This document shows, piece after piece, positions 37,534 through 46,889 of a stretch of 64,000 nt of DNA. The stretch is taken from the NCBI GenBank assembly GCA_001799735.1, contig MGUA01000027.1:85937-149936 (forward strand), written 5' to 3'. Within the stretch, counting starts at the first letter, position 1; every line of letters starts with the position of its first letter. This DNA comes from Elusimicrobia bacterium GWB2_63_22 (GTDB lineage Bacteria > Elusimicrobiota > Elusimicrobia > Elusimicrobiales > UBA9959). Position numbers and translations under genes: made by a program. Under the pieces are notes generated by a model, which was not told where the DNA came from, did no database searches, and was given only the letters and a program-made list of their open reading frames with translations.

Positions 37534-38877
37534 TCATTTCAACACCTCCCAATGGCCGCTTTTACGAGAACCGGCCCGCTTCAATCGTCCAGAGATTTGC
37601 AGCTTTAGTATACTGCGTTGCACCGCGCTTTCAGATTTTAATATCCGCAGCGATATTTCGGGAACAGTTAGGCTTGGGTTCTTTTGCAGCAGTTCCAGAA
37701 TGCGGGCAGGAGTCTTTCCCGGCGTTTTTCCTAGCGTTTTTCCTAGCGTTTCTACCAGCGTTTTTACCGGCGTTCCAGCTTCCCGCAAAGCGAACGCCAC
37801 CCAAAGTCCGTTGTCCCAGCGGAAGGCGGGCGCGGGTTTACCCGCAACGCGGCAGGCGTTACGGATAAGGTCTATGCCGCGCCCCCAGGATTCCATAAAC
37901 GCGACGCGAAAAAAGGCGTTGGCGATGTCCGGATTGCAGGGCGACGAAGCGTGTTTGGCGGTGAGGCGTTCAATCGTCCAATCCTGAGGCAAGTGTCCGG
38001 CATTCCAAATCATAAGCTTATTATGATAGACGCTGATTTGAATTGGTATGCCGGAGGCATAATCTTTGTGAGCGATGGCGTTGATAACGGCCTCGCGCAA
38101 CGCCGACTCCGGCACAGGAAAAGCTTCTAAGCGTTGGACGCCTTCGTAGGAAATGCCGGCGCGCAGGTACTTGGTAAGCAGCAGGTCCAGGGTCTTTTCC
38201 ACCTGGCTAAACAAGTCGCCGTGGATCTCGTCGTGATATAAGAGGTCGGAATCAGTGCGGAAATAGCCGATCTTCACATAAGCGCCGGTGACAACACGCT
38301 CGGGCTCATCATGGAACAGCATAACCGCCGCCCGCTTCAGGTAGCCATGATCGAACAGTTGCAGTTTATCGAGAAGAACGGCATCAGGTTCCGCCAGCAA
38401 CTCGGCGGAGAGCCGTTTGCTTTTCGCCGCCCTTTTTCTGAAGGTAGCAAGCACCTGTGGCGACAGGTCAGCGACCGGAAAATGCGGTATCGGCACGCCA
38501 TCCCAGTGCCGGCCCTGCTTTTTCAAAAGAAAACGGTCCAGCGCCGCGCCTTTCAGTTCCTGCTTGGTGCTGCCGCTGCGGTAGTGATACTCGCCCTTAT
38601 AGCTCACGGGATACGGGTAAGGCTCCACCACAATTTCCATGTACTCTTTTCCGGCTTCTTGACGCAGGTTAACCTGCACCATAATGCCCAGGATGTCGCG
38701 CACTTTGTTGGGGATCTCACCCAGCAACTTCGCCGCATTCGCCAAACCGACAACCACCCCTTTATCGTTCCGTCCGATGTGCAGCACACCGCCGGCAGCG
38801 TTCGCGAAGCCGCAGATCCACTTCAGGTATTCATCACGCCAGGATTCCTTGTATTCGATATGCTGGTTTTCTTTCAT
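37534..38877 (-). CDS. AlbA_2/Schlafen-type ATP-binding protein with C-terminal HTH
   Basis: ENQHIEYKESWRDEYLKWICGFANAAGGVLHIGRNDKGVVVGL; FPVPESALREAVINAIAHKDYASGIPIQISVYHNKLMIWNAG. Confidence 0.88.
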   Translation of the reverse strand: MKENQHIEYKESWRDEYLKWICGFANAAGGVLHIGRNDKGVVVGLANAAKLLGEIPNKVRDILGIMVQVNLRQEAGKEYMEIVVEPYPYPVSYKGEYHYRSGSTKQELKGAALDRFLLKKQGRHWDGVPIPHFPVADLSPQVLATFRKRAAKSKRLSAELLAEPDAVLLDKLQLFDHGYLKRAAVMLFHDEPERVVTGAYVKIGYFRTDSDLLYHDEIHGDLFSQVEKTLDLLLTKYLRAGISYEGVQRLEAFPVPESALREAVINAIAHKDYASGIPIQISVYHNKLMIWNAGHLPQDWTIERLTAKHASSPCNPDIANAFFRVAFMESWGRGIDLIRNACRVAGKPAPAFRWDNGLWVAFALREAGTPVKTLVETLGKTLGKTPGKTPARILELLQKNPSLTVPEISLRILKSESAVQRSILKLQISGRLKRAGSRKSGHWEVLK

Positions 38878-38943
38878 TTTAAATTATCCATTCTCAATTT
38901 TAATAAAAGAAGTAAAAAGCGCCGGCCCTTTTCACCTCATTCC

Positions 38944-39162
38944 TTAATTTTCAGGTTCGACGACTCTGCAAACATCCTTGCCGCAGATTTTGCATTTGCC
39001 TTTAAGGATCAGAACTTTGCTTTCTATGTCCGCGGTCTCCAGGACAATTTGAACGGTGTCACGGCAATTGCCGCACCACACATTTGCCAGAATCTTTCCC
39101 TGTACCTCCTGGGAAATCCGTTTCCAGCGCCTCGCCGCCGCAGGTGTAAATTGATCAGACAT
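38944..39162 (-). CDS. small Cys-rich (probable zinc) protein
   Basis: CGNCRDTVQIVLETADIESKVLILKGKCKICGKDVCRVVEPEN. Confidence 0.6.
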   Translation of the reverse strand: MSDQFTPAAARRWKRISQEVQGKILANVWCGNCRDTVQIVLETADIESKVLILKGKCKICGKDVCRVVEPEN

Positions 39163-39193
39163 TTGTCATCCCTTCTTTATTGACCACGATATC

Positions 39194-39218
39194 ATCAATG
39201 GTGGCTGACCCCATTTTC
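39194..39218 (+). repeat. 25-bp direct repeat, copy 2
   Basis: ATCAATGGTGGCTGACCCCATTTTC. Confidence 0.9.
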
Positions 39219-39232
39219 AGTAGGATTTTACG

Positions 39233-40135
39233 TCAGGGAACCTGCGTAATATCCTCAGCCTTTTTCACATTTAATTTTAAAACACCTTTAAATCCTTTTG
39301 ACGCGCTAGTTGAAACGGAATACTTCAACTCGAATGCACCGTCACTCTTGCCAGGCTCTATATAAAAAACATCTAACGCCTGTACAATCTCAGGATTAAG
39401 GCTTGGTATCTCCCAATGAATTTGCACATGTTCAGACTTCTGTTGCACATGCCAATGAATGCCTAACGGTGGGATGAATTTATCAGGAAGAATGAGTCCG
39501 AAGGGTGCTGGGGCGTATGGCTTTTTGGGCAACGTGACTAAAGGATTAAGAACTCGTGGAATATACAGGAACAAATCAATCTTATCGGCGGCAATATCGC
39601 CATCATTCACAATCGACAGCTTAACAGGATAGATTCCTTTCGTCCTGTATTCCCAAAGTGCATATTTGATTTTATATGTACGTCGCTCTTCCGTATTGCC
39701 TTCAAAATTTTGATTAAGTCTTATTAGTTGACTCAGAAAGTTATCCGCAATAGTTTTTTCTATCTCAGGAATCTTCCGCTCCAAATCCTTTTCTATAGAA
39801 ACGAGATCAACAAAAGCCGAAGATATTTCCGCATCTTTAGGTGATGAAAAGATTAAGTTCAACTTTGCTTCCTTTGAATATGATTTAGCTATTGCTCTAA
39901 CGTCATTCAAAAGGTTGTCTACTTTTTCACCGATAATTTTATCACCAGCTTTTCTGTCATACATATCATAGAGTGTTGCCAGGGTTGTGACGCTGGCGAG
40001 GAAAAATCCTAGGCGCAAGTAAAACGGGTTGTGAATGTCCGCGAGAAAGCCATAGCATATAACAGCCAAGGCTAATATTATCCCAACCGCAATTACAGTT
40101 TTTTTAGATGGAATAAATCTTTTTACTGGTTTCAT
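39233..40135 (-). CDS. hypothetical two-TM membrane protein adjacent to type I R-M
   Basis: TVIAVGIILALAVICYGFLADIHNPFYLRLGFFLASVTTLATLYDMYD. Confidence 0.6.
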   Translation of the reverse strand: MKPVKRFIPSKKTVIAVGIILALAVICYGFLADIHNPFYLRLGFFLASVTTLATLYDMYDRKAGDKIIGEKVDNLLNDVRAIAKSYSKEAKLNLIFSSPKDAEISSAFVDLVSIEKDLERKIPEIEKTIADNFLSQLIRLNQNFEGNTEERRTYKIKYALWEYRTKGIYPVKLSIVNDGDIAADKIDLFLYIPRVLNPLVTLPKKPYAPAPFGLILPDKFIPPLGIHWHVQQKSEHVQIHWEIPSLNPEIVQALDVFYIEPGKSDGAFELKYSVSTSASKGFKGVLKLNVKKAEDITQVP

Positions 40136-40172
40136 AATCTCAAAAAAATATTATCCGCGTAAACAAATCGCC

Positions 40173-41507
40173 TCATACTGCCTGCTTGTCCTCAAAAGCC
40201 TCGCGCAAAACTGACTGCATGAGCATTTCGGCTTGGTTTTTGCGTTCGGCTACTTGGGCTTCAAGTTCGCGGATTATGTCCATGGTTTTATTTACACAAT
40301 CAACTATGCGGCGGTGCTCAGACAAGGGTGGCAGAGGGAACAAGAGGGCGCCAATGATATCAAGGTTTATGTTTTTTTGTGCTGTCGCGGGGGCAAACTT
40401 TATTATTTCAGTTTGCATTGCTTCAAGATAATATTTAACAAGCCACGGCGTAGACCCCTCTGAGAGCGAAGTAAAGCCCACGACACTATCTGGAAAACAG
40501 GCATCTATATCCAAAAAGCCTGTTTCGGCGATATTTGCGGCAATGGTTATACACAATGTGCCTTTGGGCCAAAGCTTGCTTTGAGCCAAGCCGAAATCAT
40601 TATATTGCTTATCAAATCCCGATATTTTAAACTCAGTCTTTTTTGATGACGACACATCGCCGGTTTGAATAAACGGATAAGTGCCGTTATTAAACAACTT
40701 TGAGTCATTCCGGGGCCTGTGCTTTGACTTCCCCCGGCCGAACAGCCCCAATGCACCAAGCCGGCACCAGGTCCAGCCTTCGGGCAAGGGGAATGGTTTT
40801 TCAGCTTCGGTGATTGGGGGCAGGGGTTTTTCATTTTTTAGTTCGCCCTGCTGGATTAGGCGGGATTTTTCGGATTTTATTTTTTCCAGGAGTTTTGAGG
40901 CGTGATTTTCGCCGGTGATTAGGGCGGGGTTCTTTTTGCGCCAATCGGCGGTTAGCTTGCCTTCAATGGCGTCCTGCAGAATTTGCAGACGAAGTTGTTT
41001 TAATAATTCCAGTTGCTTGTCGGTCTCAATTAAAAGTTCAGCATGTTCGCCGGACATGGAATCCAGTTTGGACAGGGCCTTTTTCTGTTCCGTTAGGGGC
41101 GGCACCGGAATATTAATATCCGAGATAGCCGACACCGACAAAGAAACATTGGCCGCGCCTCTCATTAAAGGGACAAGAACACGGTCTTTGTTCATTTGCA
41201 GATAGGTGTGCAGGTAACGCGCATCTAATATTTTTTTATCTTTGGGGATTAAGGCGGCTAAAATAGTACCAAGGGCGAATTTTCCCTCCTGAAAATGAAC
41301 ATAGTTCAGGGTCTTTTTACCGTGGCCGGTGGAAGACACCAGCGGAATACATACTGCTGGTGTGTCGAACTGATAAGTTTGCGCGCTTCTTCTTTCCGCG
41401 CCGGTGGCCACCAGCGGATATTCACCGGGTGTAGCGGCGGCCAGGCCGGTAACGCCCTTTTCGACAGAGCAGATATCTCCGATTCTTAGCCAGCGCGGCT
41501 CAGCCAT
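40173..41507 (-). CDS. hsdS: type I restriction-modification specificity subunit
   Basis: two target-recognition halves with conserved linkers: IPVPPLTEQKKAL... and FPLPPLSEHRRIV; GWTWCRLG. Confidence 0.92.
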   Translation of the reverse strand: MAEPRWLRIGDICSVEKGVTGLAAATPGEYPLVATGAERRSAQTYQFDTPAVCIPLVSSTGHGKKTLNYVHFQEGKFALGTILAALIPKDKKILDARYLHTYLQMNKDRVLVPLMRGAANVSLSVSAISDINIPVPPLTEQKKALSKLDSMSGEHAELLIETDKQLELLKQLRLQILQDAIEGKLTADWRKKNPALITGENHASKLLEKIKSEKSRLIQQGELKNEKPLPPITEAEKPFPLPEGWTWCRLGALGLFGRGKSKHRPRNDSKLFNNGTYPFIQTGDVSSSKKTEFKISGFDKQYNDFGLAQSKLWPKGTLCITIAANIAETGFLDIDACFPDSVVGFTSLSEGSTPWLVKYYLEAMQTEIIKFAPATAQKNINLDIIGALLFPLPPLSEHRRIVDCVNKTMDIIRELEAQVAERKNQAEMLMQSVLREAFEDKQAV

Positions 41508-42933
41508 TGTTTATTTCCTTCTTAAGCGTTTCTAGTAGTTCGTCACTTTTGCGGAAAGAATCGTGCAGCATGTTCAGGAGCTGGGCGCTGGTGTAGGTTT
41601 TTTCGGGCTCGGGGATGTGCGGGTTTTTTATGTCCAGGTTGTAGCCGTTCTTTATTATGGCGGCTATGGGGACCTTCCAGGCCTGATCGGTTTCTTTGCG
41701 CTTCTTCCACCATTTTTTTAGGTTGTCGAATTCGGATTTCTGGATGGGCTTGGTTTTGCTGTAGGCTTTAACGCCTTCGGGGAGTTTGTGCTCGTAGTAC
41801 CAGATTTCGCGGGTGGGCTTGCCTTTATCGAAGAAAAGCAGGTTGGTGGCCACGCTGGCGTAGGGCTGAAAAACGGAATTGGGCAGCCGCACAACAGTGT
41901 GCAGGTTGCAGTTTTCAAGAAAATGCTGGCGGATGCGCTGCTTTACGCCGTCGCCGGTAAGGGAACCGTCGGGCAGAACAATGCCGGCGCGGCCGCCCTC
42001 GCGCAGGTAGCGTATCATTACAAGCAGGAACAGGTCGGCGCTTTCGGTGGTGCGGAAGGCCTGCGGATAATTTGTTTCCACGCCCTGTTTGACGGAAGCG
42101 CCAAAGGGCGGATTGGCCAGAATAACGTCCACTTTGTCTTTTTGCCCTATGGTGGTGTATTCCCTGTTCAGGCTGTCTATATAATCCACATTCGGCACTT
42201 CAATGTCGTGCAGGATAAGATTTGTGACGCAGAGCATGAACGGCAGCGGCTTTAATTCCATGCCGTGTATATCTTTCTCAAGCTGGCGCAGGTTCTTGAC
42301 GCCTTTAATATCCTGCCTGCGGATATTTTCAATGGCGCAGGTAAGAAAGCCGCCGGTGCCGCAGGCCGGGTCAAGAACCTTTTCCCCAAGGCGCGGATTT
42401 ATGGTTTCCGTTATAAATTCGGTTATGGCGCGCGGGGTGTAAAATTCGCCGTATTTGCCGGAGCTTTGGAGGTCTTTCAGGATGGTTTCGTAAATGTCGC
42501 CGAAGACGTGCCTGTCTTCCGAACTATTGAAGTCTATCTCGTTAAGTTTATTCAGGACCTGGCGGATAACGGTGCCGTCCTTCATGTAATTATTGGTGCC
42601 GTCGAAGATCTCGTGGACGATAAGCGCCCGCTTATTTCCCGTGCTGATATCCAGGTTTTTAAGGGCGGGGATCAGCTTTGCGTCCACAAATTCTTTAAGC
42701 TCATCGCCGGTGATGCCCTCCGGGTTGCCGGCCCAATTGCGCCACTGGAATTTTGACGGGATAACCGAGGCGTATTTGTCGTTCAGGAGTTCCAGCTCCT
42801 TGTCTTTGTCGTCCAGGATCTTCAGGCTTATCATCCAGCCAAGCTGCTCTATGCGCTGGGCGTCGCCGGACACGCCCTGATCACGCCACATTATATTCTG
42901 GAGGGATTTAATTACGTTGCCGATATCTTTCAT
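41500..42933 (-). CDS. hsdM: type I restriction-modification DNA methyltransferase
   Basis: GEFYTPRAITEFITETINPRLGEKVLDPACGTGGFL; NPPFGA. Confidence 0.95.
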   Translation of the reverse strand: MKDIGNVIKSLQNIMWRDQGVSGDAQRIEQLGWMISLKILDDKDKELELLNDKYASVIPSKFQWRNWAGNPEGITGDELKEFVDAKLIPALKNLDISTGNKRALIVHEIFDGTNNYMKDGTVIRQVLNKLNEIDFNSSEDRHVFGDIYETILKDLQSSGKYGEFYTPRAITEFITETINPRLGEKVLDPACGTGGFLTCAIENIRRQDIKGVKNLRQLEKDIHGMELKPLPFMLCVTNLILHDIEVPNVDYIDSLNREYTTIGQKDKVDVILANPPFGASVKQGVETNYPQAFRTTESADLFLLVMIRYLREGGRAGIVLPDGSLTGDGVKQRIRQHFLENCNLHTVVRLPNSVFQPYASVATNLLFFDKGKPTREIWYYEHKLPEGVKAYSKTKPIQKSEFDNLKKWWKKRKETDQAWKVPIAAIIKNGYNLDIKNPHIPEPEKTYTSAQLLNMLHDSFRKSDELLETLKKEINNG

Positions 42934-45326
42934 GATTGTGCCCTATAGTAGATGTGTGATTCAAGTTCTTTAATAGCGCTGAGGTAGCCGGTTTTGCCGC
43001 CGAAAAGATTTACCAGTTCCTTGGGGGTGCCCATGTGTTTGAACGGGTCTATGCGCAGAACCGCCATATCCTCGATATTGTCTATGCCGTCGTCAGCATA
43101 CTTGTCCAGAAGCGCGTCCAGGATCTTGCGGGCCTGCTCGCAGTATTTTGTGAAATAGTTCTGCTTACGGACATGTTCCGCGCGCTCCCGGCGTGTGAGC
43201 GGCGGCATATCCCAGGCTATGTGGCAGACAAGGTCGAAAACATCCAGGTCTTTTTTCACCTCTTCTTTAAGGTTTGCCAACTGGATGCCGTGCTCTTCCA
43301 GTTCCTCTATCAAGGCTTTCTTTTTGTCGGCGGAGTTCCAGCGCGTCAGGAATTCGTCTATGCTGCGGAATTCTTTCTCTATGCCGCGCTTTGTGTAATC
43401 TTTAAAGCTTTCGGTTATTATTTTGCCGTTGCCGTCCAGATACTGCTTGCGCTCGTGCAGAACGGAGACATCAATACCCGAGACGAATACCTTCGGCTTG
43501 GGATCGGCGCTTATCTCCCCGCCGCCTATAATGGGCGGCGGGAAAGATTCGGTCTGCGGAAAATCAACTATTTCGCCCGTGGCGGGATCAACTATCGGCC
43601 CGGTTTCGGGGTTGATATCGCCGTTATCTATAGGTTTTTCAGGCGGAATCACTTTTATCATTACCGGGTCGCCGTCGAATTTGGCGTCCGCAAAAAGGTC
43701 GGTGACGTTGCGGAAATCCATGATGGTGAAGAAAGTCTTGCCGTATTCCTCGTTTATGCGGGTGCCGCGCCCGATTATCTGCTTAAACTCGGTCATGGAC
43801 TTTATGTTGGAGTCCAGCACAATAAGCTTGCAGGTCTGCGCGTCAATGCCGGTGGTCATCAGCTTTGAGGTTACGGCTATAACGGGATATCTTTCCTCGG
43901 GGTTGATAAAATTATCCAGCTCGCGCTTGCCTATGATCTCGTCGCCGGTGATGCGCATTATATATTTATTATTTTCTCCGGCCAGATCGGGATTTTCGTT
44001 GACAAGCGCCTGGCGCATACGCTCGGCGTGTTCTATATCAACGCAAAAAACGATGGTTTTATCGAACCTGTTGGTTTGCTTCAGGAATTCCGTTATCCTT
44101 CTGGCCACAAGCCGGGTGCGCTCATCAATAACAAGATTCCGGTCAAAATCTTTGGCGTTGTAAATTCTGTCTTCCACTTCCTGCCCGTCTTTATCTGTTT
44201 TTCCAAGGTCGGGGCGCCAGCCTTCAAGGTCCACATTTATGCCCACCCGGATAACTTTATACGGGGCCAAAAAGCCGTCTTCAATACCCTGCCGTAGCGA
44301 GTATGTGTAAATGGGCTGGCCGAAATACTGAATGTTGGAAATCTCATCGGTTTCCCTGGGCGTGGCTGTTAAGCCGATATGGGTGGCGGAGTTAAAGTAA
44401 GTGAGTATGTCACGCCAGGCGCTGTCCGCATCCGCGCTGCCGCGGTGGCACTCGTCTACCACTACAAGGTCAAAGAAATCCCGGCTGAACTCTCTATAGG
44501 CATCCTTATCTTCGTTATAGTTTGTCAGGCCCTGATAAAGAGCGAGGTAAATTTCATAGGCTTTATCCACATTATGATTGCGGATAGTGGTCATCTTGCC
44601 CTTGAAGTGCTTGAAGTCCCCGCGCTTGGTCTGGTCTATAAGGGCATTGCGGTCCGTAAGGAACAGGATTCTCTTTTTTGTGCCGCTTTTCCAGAGGCGG
44701 TGTATTATCTGAAAGGCCGCATAGGTTTTGCCGGTGCCGGTGGCCATAACTATAAGCACGCGGGGCTGGCCTTTGGCTATAGCCTCTACGGTGCGGTTTA
44801 TGGCTATCTGCTGGTAGTAACGGGGGGCGCGGCCGGAACCGTCGAAATGATAAGCGTGGGCGGCTATTGTTTCCTGCTGCGGGCCGGAGATGCCTTTGTA
44901 TTTTTTGTAGATCTCCCAGAGGGCGGCGGGGGACGGGAAGGCGTCCAGGTGGATGGTGGATTCTGTTGTGGCTGAACTGCCGGAGCGGTCATGAACCACA
45001 AACCCGTCGCCATTGGAACTGATGGCCACGGGAATGTCCAGGATCTGGGCGTAATCCAGCGCCTGCTGTATTCCGGAACGGATGGAATGATTATTGTCTT
45101 TGGCTTCTATAACCGCAACGGGGATATTGGGTTTTTGGTAAAGGATGAAATCGGCGCGTTTGCGCTCGCCGCGCCTGGTTTCCTGGCCTTTTACGAAGAT
45201 GCGGCCATCTGTGAAGAAAACTTCTTCGCGGATCTGGCGGTCGCTGTCCCAGCCGGCTTTAACTATGGCGGGCAGTATGAACTTAGTGCAGATGTCGCGT
45301 TCGGAAAGGGCTTTCTTTGAGGTCAT
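42930..45326 (-). CDS. hsdR: type I restriction endonuclease, R subunit
   Basis: RADFILYQKPNIPVAVIEAKDN; VLIVMATGTGKTYAAFQIIHRLW; DECHRGS; TGID...IIGRGTRI. Confidence 0.95.
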   Translation of the reverse strand: MTSKKALSERDICTKFILPAIVKAGWDSDRQIREEVFFTDGRIFVKGQETRRGERKRADFILYQKPNIPVAVIEAKDNNHSIRSGIQQALDYAQILDIPVAISSNGDGFVVHDRSGSSATTESTIHLDAFPSPAALWEIYKKYKGISGPQQETIAAHAYHFDGSGRAPRYYQQIAINRTVEAIAKGQPRVLIVMATGTGKTYAAFQIIHRLWKSGTKKRILFLTDRNALIDQTKRGDFKHFKGKMTTIRNHNVDKAYEIYLALYQGLTNYNEDKDAYREFSRDFFDLVVVDECHRGSADADSAWRDILTYFNSATHIGLTATPRETDEISNIQYFGQPIYTYSLRQGIEDGFLAPYKVIRVGINVDLEGWRPDLGKTDKDGQEVEDRIYNAKDFDRNLVIDERTRLVARRITEFLKQTNRFDKTIVFCVDIEHAERMRQALVNENPDLAGENNKYIMRITGDEIIGKRELDNFINPEERYPVIAVTSKLMTTGIDAQTCKLIVLDSNIKSMTEFKQIIGRGTRINEEYGKTFFTIMDFRNVTDLFADAKFDGDPVMIKVIPPEKPIDNGDINPETGPIVDPATGEIVDFPQTESFPPPIIGGGEISADPKPKVFVSGIDVSVLHERKQYLDGNGKIITESFKDYTKRGIEKEFRSIDEFLTRWNSADKKKALIEELEEHGIQLANLKEEVKKDLDVFDLVCHIAWDMPPLTRRERAEHVRKQNYFTKYCEQARKILDALLDKYADDGIDNIEDMAVLRIDPFKHMGTPKELVNLFGGKTGYLSAIKELESHIYYRAQS

Positions 45327-45371
45327 AAGCCAAGGGTTATTTTATACGACTAGCCGTCTGTCGGCGGCTGG

Positions 45372-45461
45372 TTACTTCAGCGTCTCCCACTGCTCCGCTT
45401 TCGTAGGGCCTATGTGCTTAATGCGCCCGGATAACTTCAGTTTGTTTAAAGGTCTTTCATA
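45372..45461 (-). pseudogene. 3' remnant of an AlbA/RecG-like ATP-binding protein
   Basis: Own translation YERPLNKLKLSGRIKHIGPTKAEQWETLK*; compare C-terminus ILKLQISGRLKRAGSRKSGHWEVLK* of 37534-38877. Confidence 0.55.
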
Positions 45462-45490
45462 TCAAAACCCGTTAGAATTCCTCTGACTAA

Positions 45491-45560
45491 TTATATTGCT
45501 TTGCGCGGCGAATTGCCATTATATTGCCGCCTGATTGCCGTAAACCTTTTGAGAAAATAT
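45491..45560 (-). pseudogene. 3' remnant of a Fic-like gene
   Basis: Own translation KYFLKRFTAIRRQYNGNSPRKAI*; compare YRLSAIYRKFTGNNPKK* at the end of 31857-32972, with DNA-level similarity. Confidence 0.4.
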
Positions 45561-45635
45561 TTTGCGACATCAACCCGACAAAGGCCGGCCGCGCTAAAAA
45601 GGTTGTTTTCAGGCGCTTCTTGCCGGAACGAGCAA

Positions 45636-46796
45636 CTATTTGAGAAACTTTTTTACGTCCAGTTTTTTTCGGTCAGTCATCTTATCTATACCATAACTCT
45701 CAACGTCAGCTATGCCGTCATTTGAGATACTATGGACAAGATAGCGGCTTGTCTCAAATGACGTTCTGTCTTTCACGTCCCGGAAGATTGTCCTGGAACG
45801 CTGCCTTGTAATTTCAAAGACCGCTTCTTTCTCTACTCCCATGCCTGGCTTAGGCTCTAAGGGCGGCGCATTGTTCAGCCATATCGTGTAGGCCAGATAC
45901 CGCCCATTTGACGCCAGCTTATAATGACTAGGCCGCGGAGTTTCCTGGCCGGCGTCTTTACCAGGATAAGAAAATATTTCCTCGCCTGTAGTCCCATAAA
46001 CATGCAAAACCTCTCCGCCGGTCCCCTCTTCGGAGTCTGTTGTAACAAGGGCGACAGCCTCACCGGAATCAGAGATGCCTGGAGGAGCGTCACTATTGCC
46101 AATACTTAGAACGGTATCCCCTTCTGGGAAATGTTTTACCCACAGTTCCGTGCCAAAGGAGTCAATAAAAGTGGCCTTGGAGAAAACCTTCCAGCCCCGT
46201 GCGCTTCCAGCTTTACGGAAAAAGTGAGCCTTAAGAAGCACAAAATACGTTTCAGGTTGGTTTGAGTATAAGAAGTCCTGTGTCCGTAACTCAACATATG
46301 CCCCGCCCCACTTCCTGACTAACTCGTTAAGGATCGGACTATCGGGCGCCTTTGGGTCCATATCGGCGCCTATTTCGTTCGGCAAAGCGCTTGCCGCCAC
46401 CTGCCGTGTCTTTTCGCCTAAAGACACCATCCGGATCACTTCCCCGTTTTCGTCCAGCACCCGGAACATCTCCTGCTCGGCTTTCGGCAGTTGTTTTACC
46501 GCCAATATTTTCGAGACTTCCTCGATGTATGCCGCCCACAACTTTTTATCTATGACCTCACGTTTGCTTTTTACGCCAAGCTTTTTGAATGCTTTCACGT
46601 CCGCATCGCGTACAAGCTTTGCTTCTTCTTCGCTATTTCTTACCAGTGTCTTCGCCAGGATTTCCCTGCCATTTTCAAACACTTTTATTTCGTCGTAAAC
46701 GGCAGGAATTTCGACATGCGTTTTACCAGCGGCAGCATGCGCCCGGGACATGAGCAGAGGCGTCAGAATCAGGCTTAGCGTTATCGATTTAATCAT
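45636..46796 (-). CDS. hypothetical exported protein
   Basis: start placed at MIKSITLSLILTPLLMSRAHAA (signal peptide). Confidence 0.6.
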   Translation of the reverse strand: MIKSITLSLILTPLLMSRAHAAAGKTHVEIPAVYDEIKVFENGREILAKTLVRNSEEEAKLVRDADVKAFKKLGVKSKREVIDKKLWAAYIEEVSKILAVKQLPKAEQEMFRVLDENGEVIRMVSLGEKTRQVAASALPNEIGADMDPKAPDSPILNELVRKWGGAYVELRTQDFLYSNQPETYFVLLKAHFFRKAGSARGWKVFSKATFIDSFGTELWVKHFPEGDTVLSIGNSDAPPGISDSGEAVALVTTDSEEGTGGEVLHVYGTTGEEIFSYPGKDAGQETPRPSHYKLASNGRYLAYTIWLNNAPPLEPKPGMGVEKEAVFEITRQRSRTIFRDVKDRTSFETSRYLVHSISNDGIADVESYGIDKMTDRKKLDVKKFLK

Positions 46797-46889
46797 GGCC
46801 CCCTCTCTCCCGCTTACACACTGCCGGACGCGCTGAGCTATGGATTTATTCCTGTAATGCGTGATTCCCATTAGTTTTTTATAGCTTCC

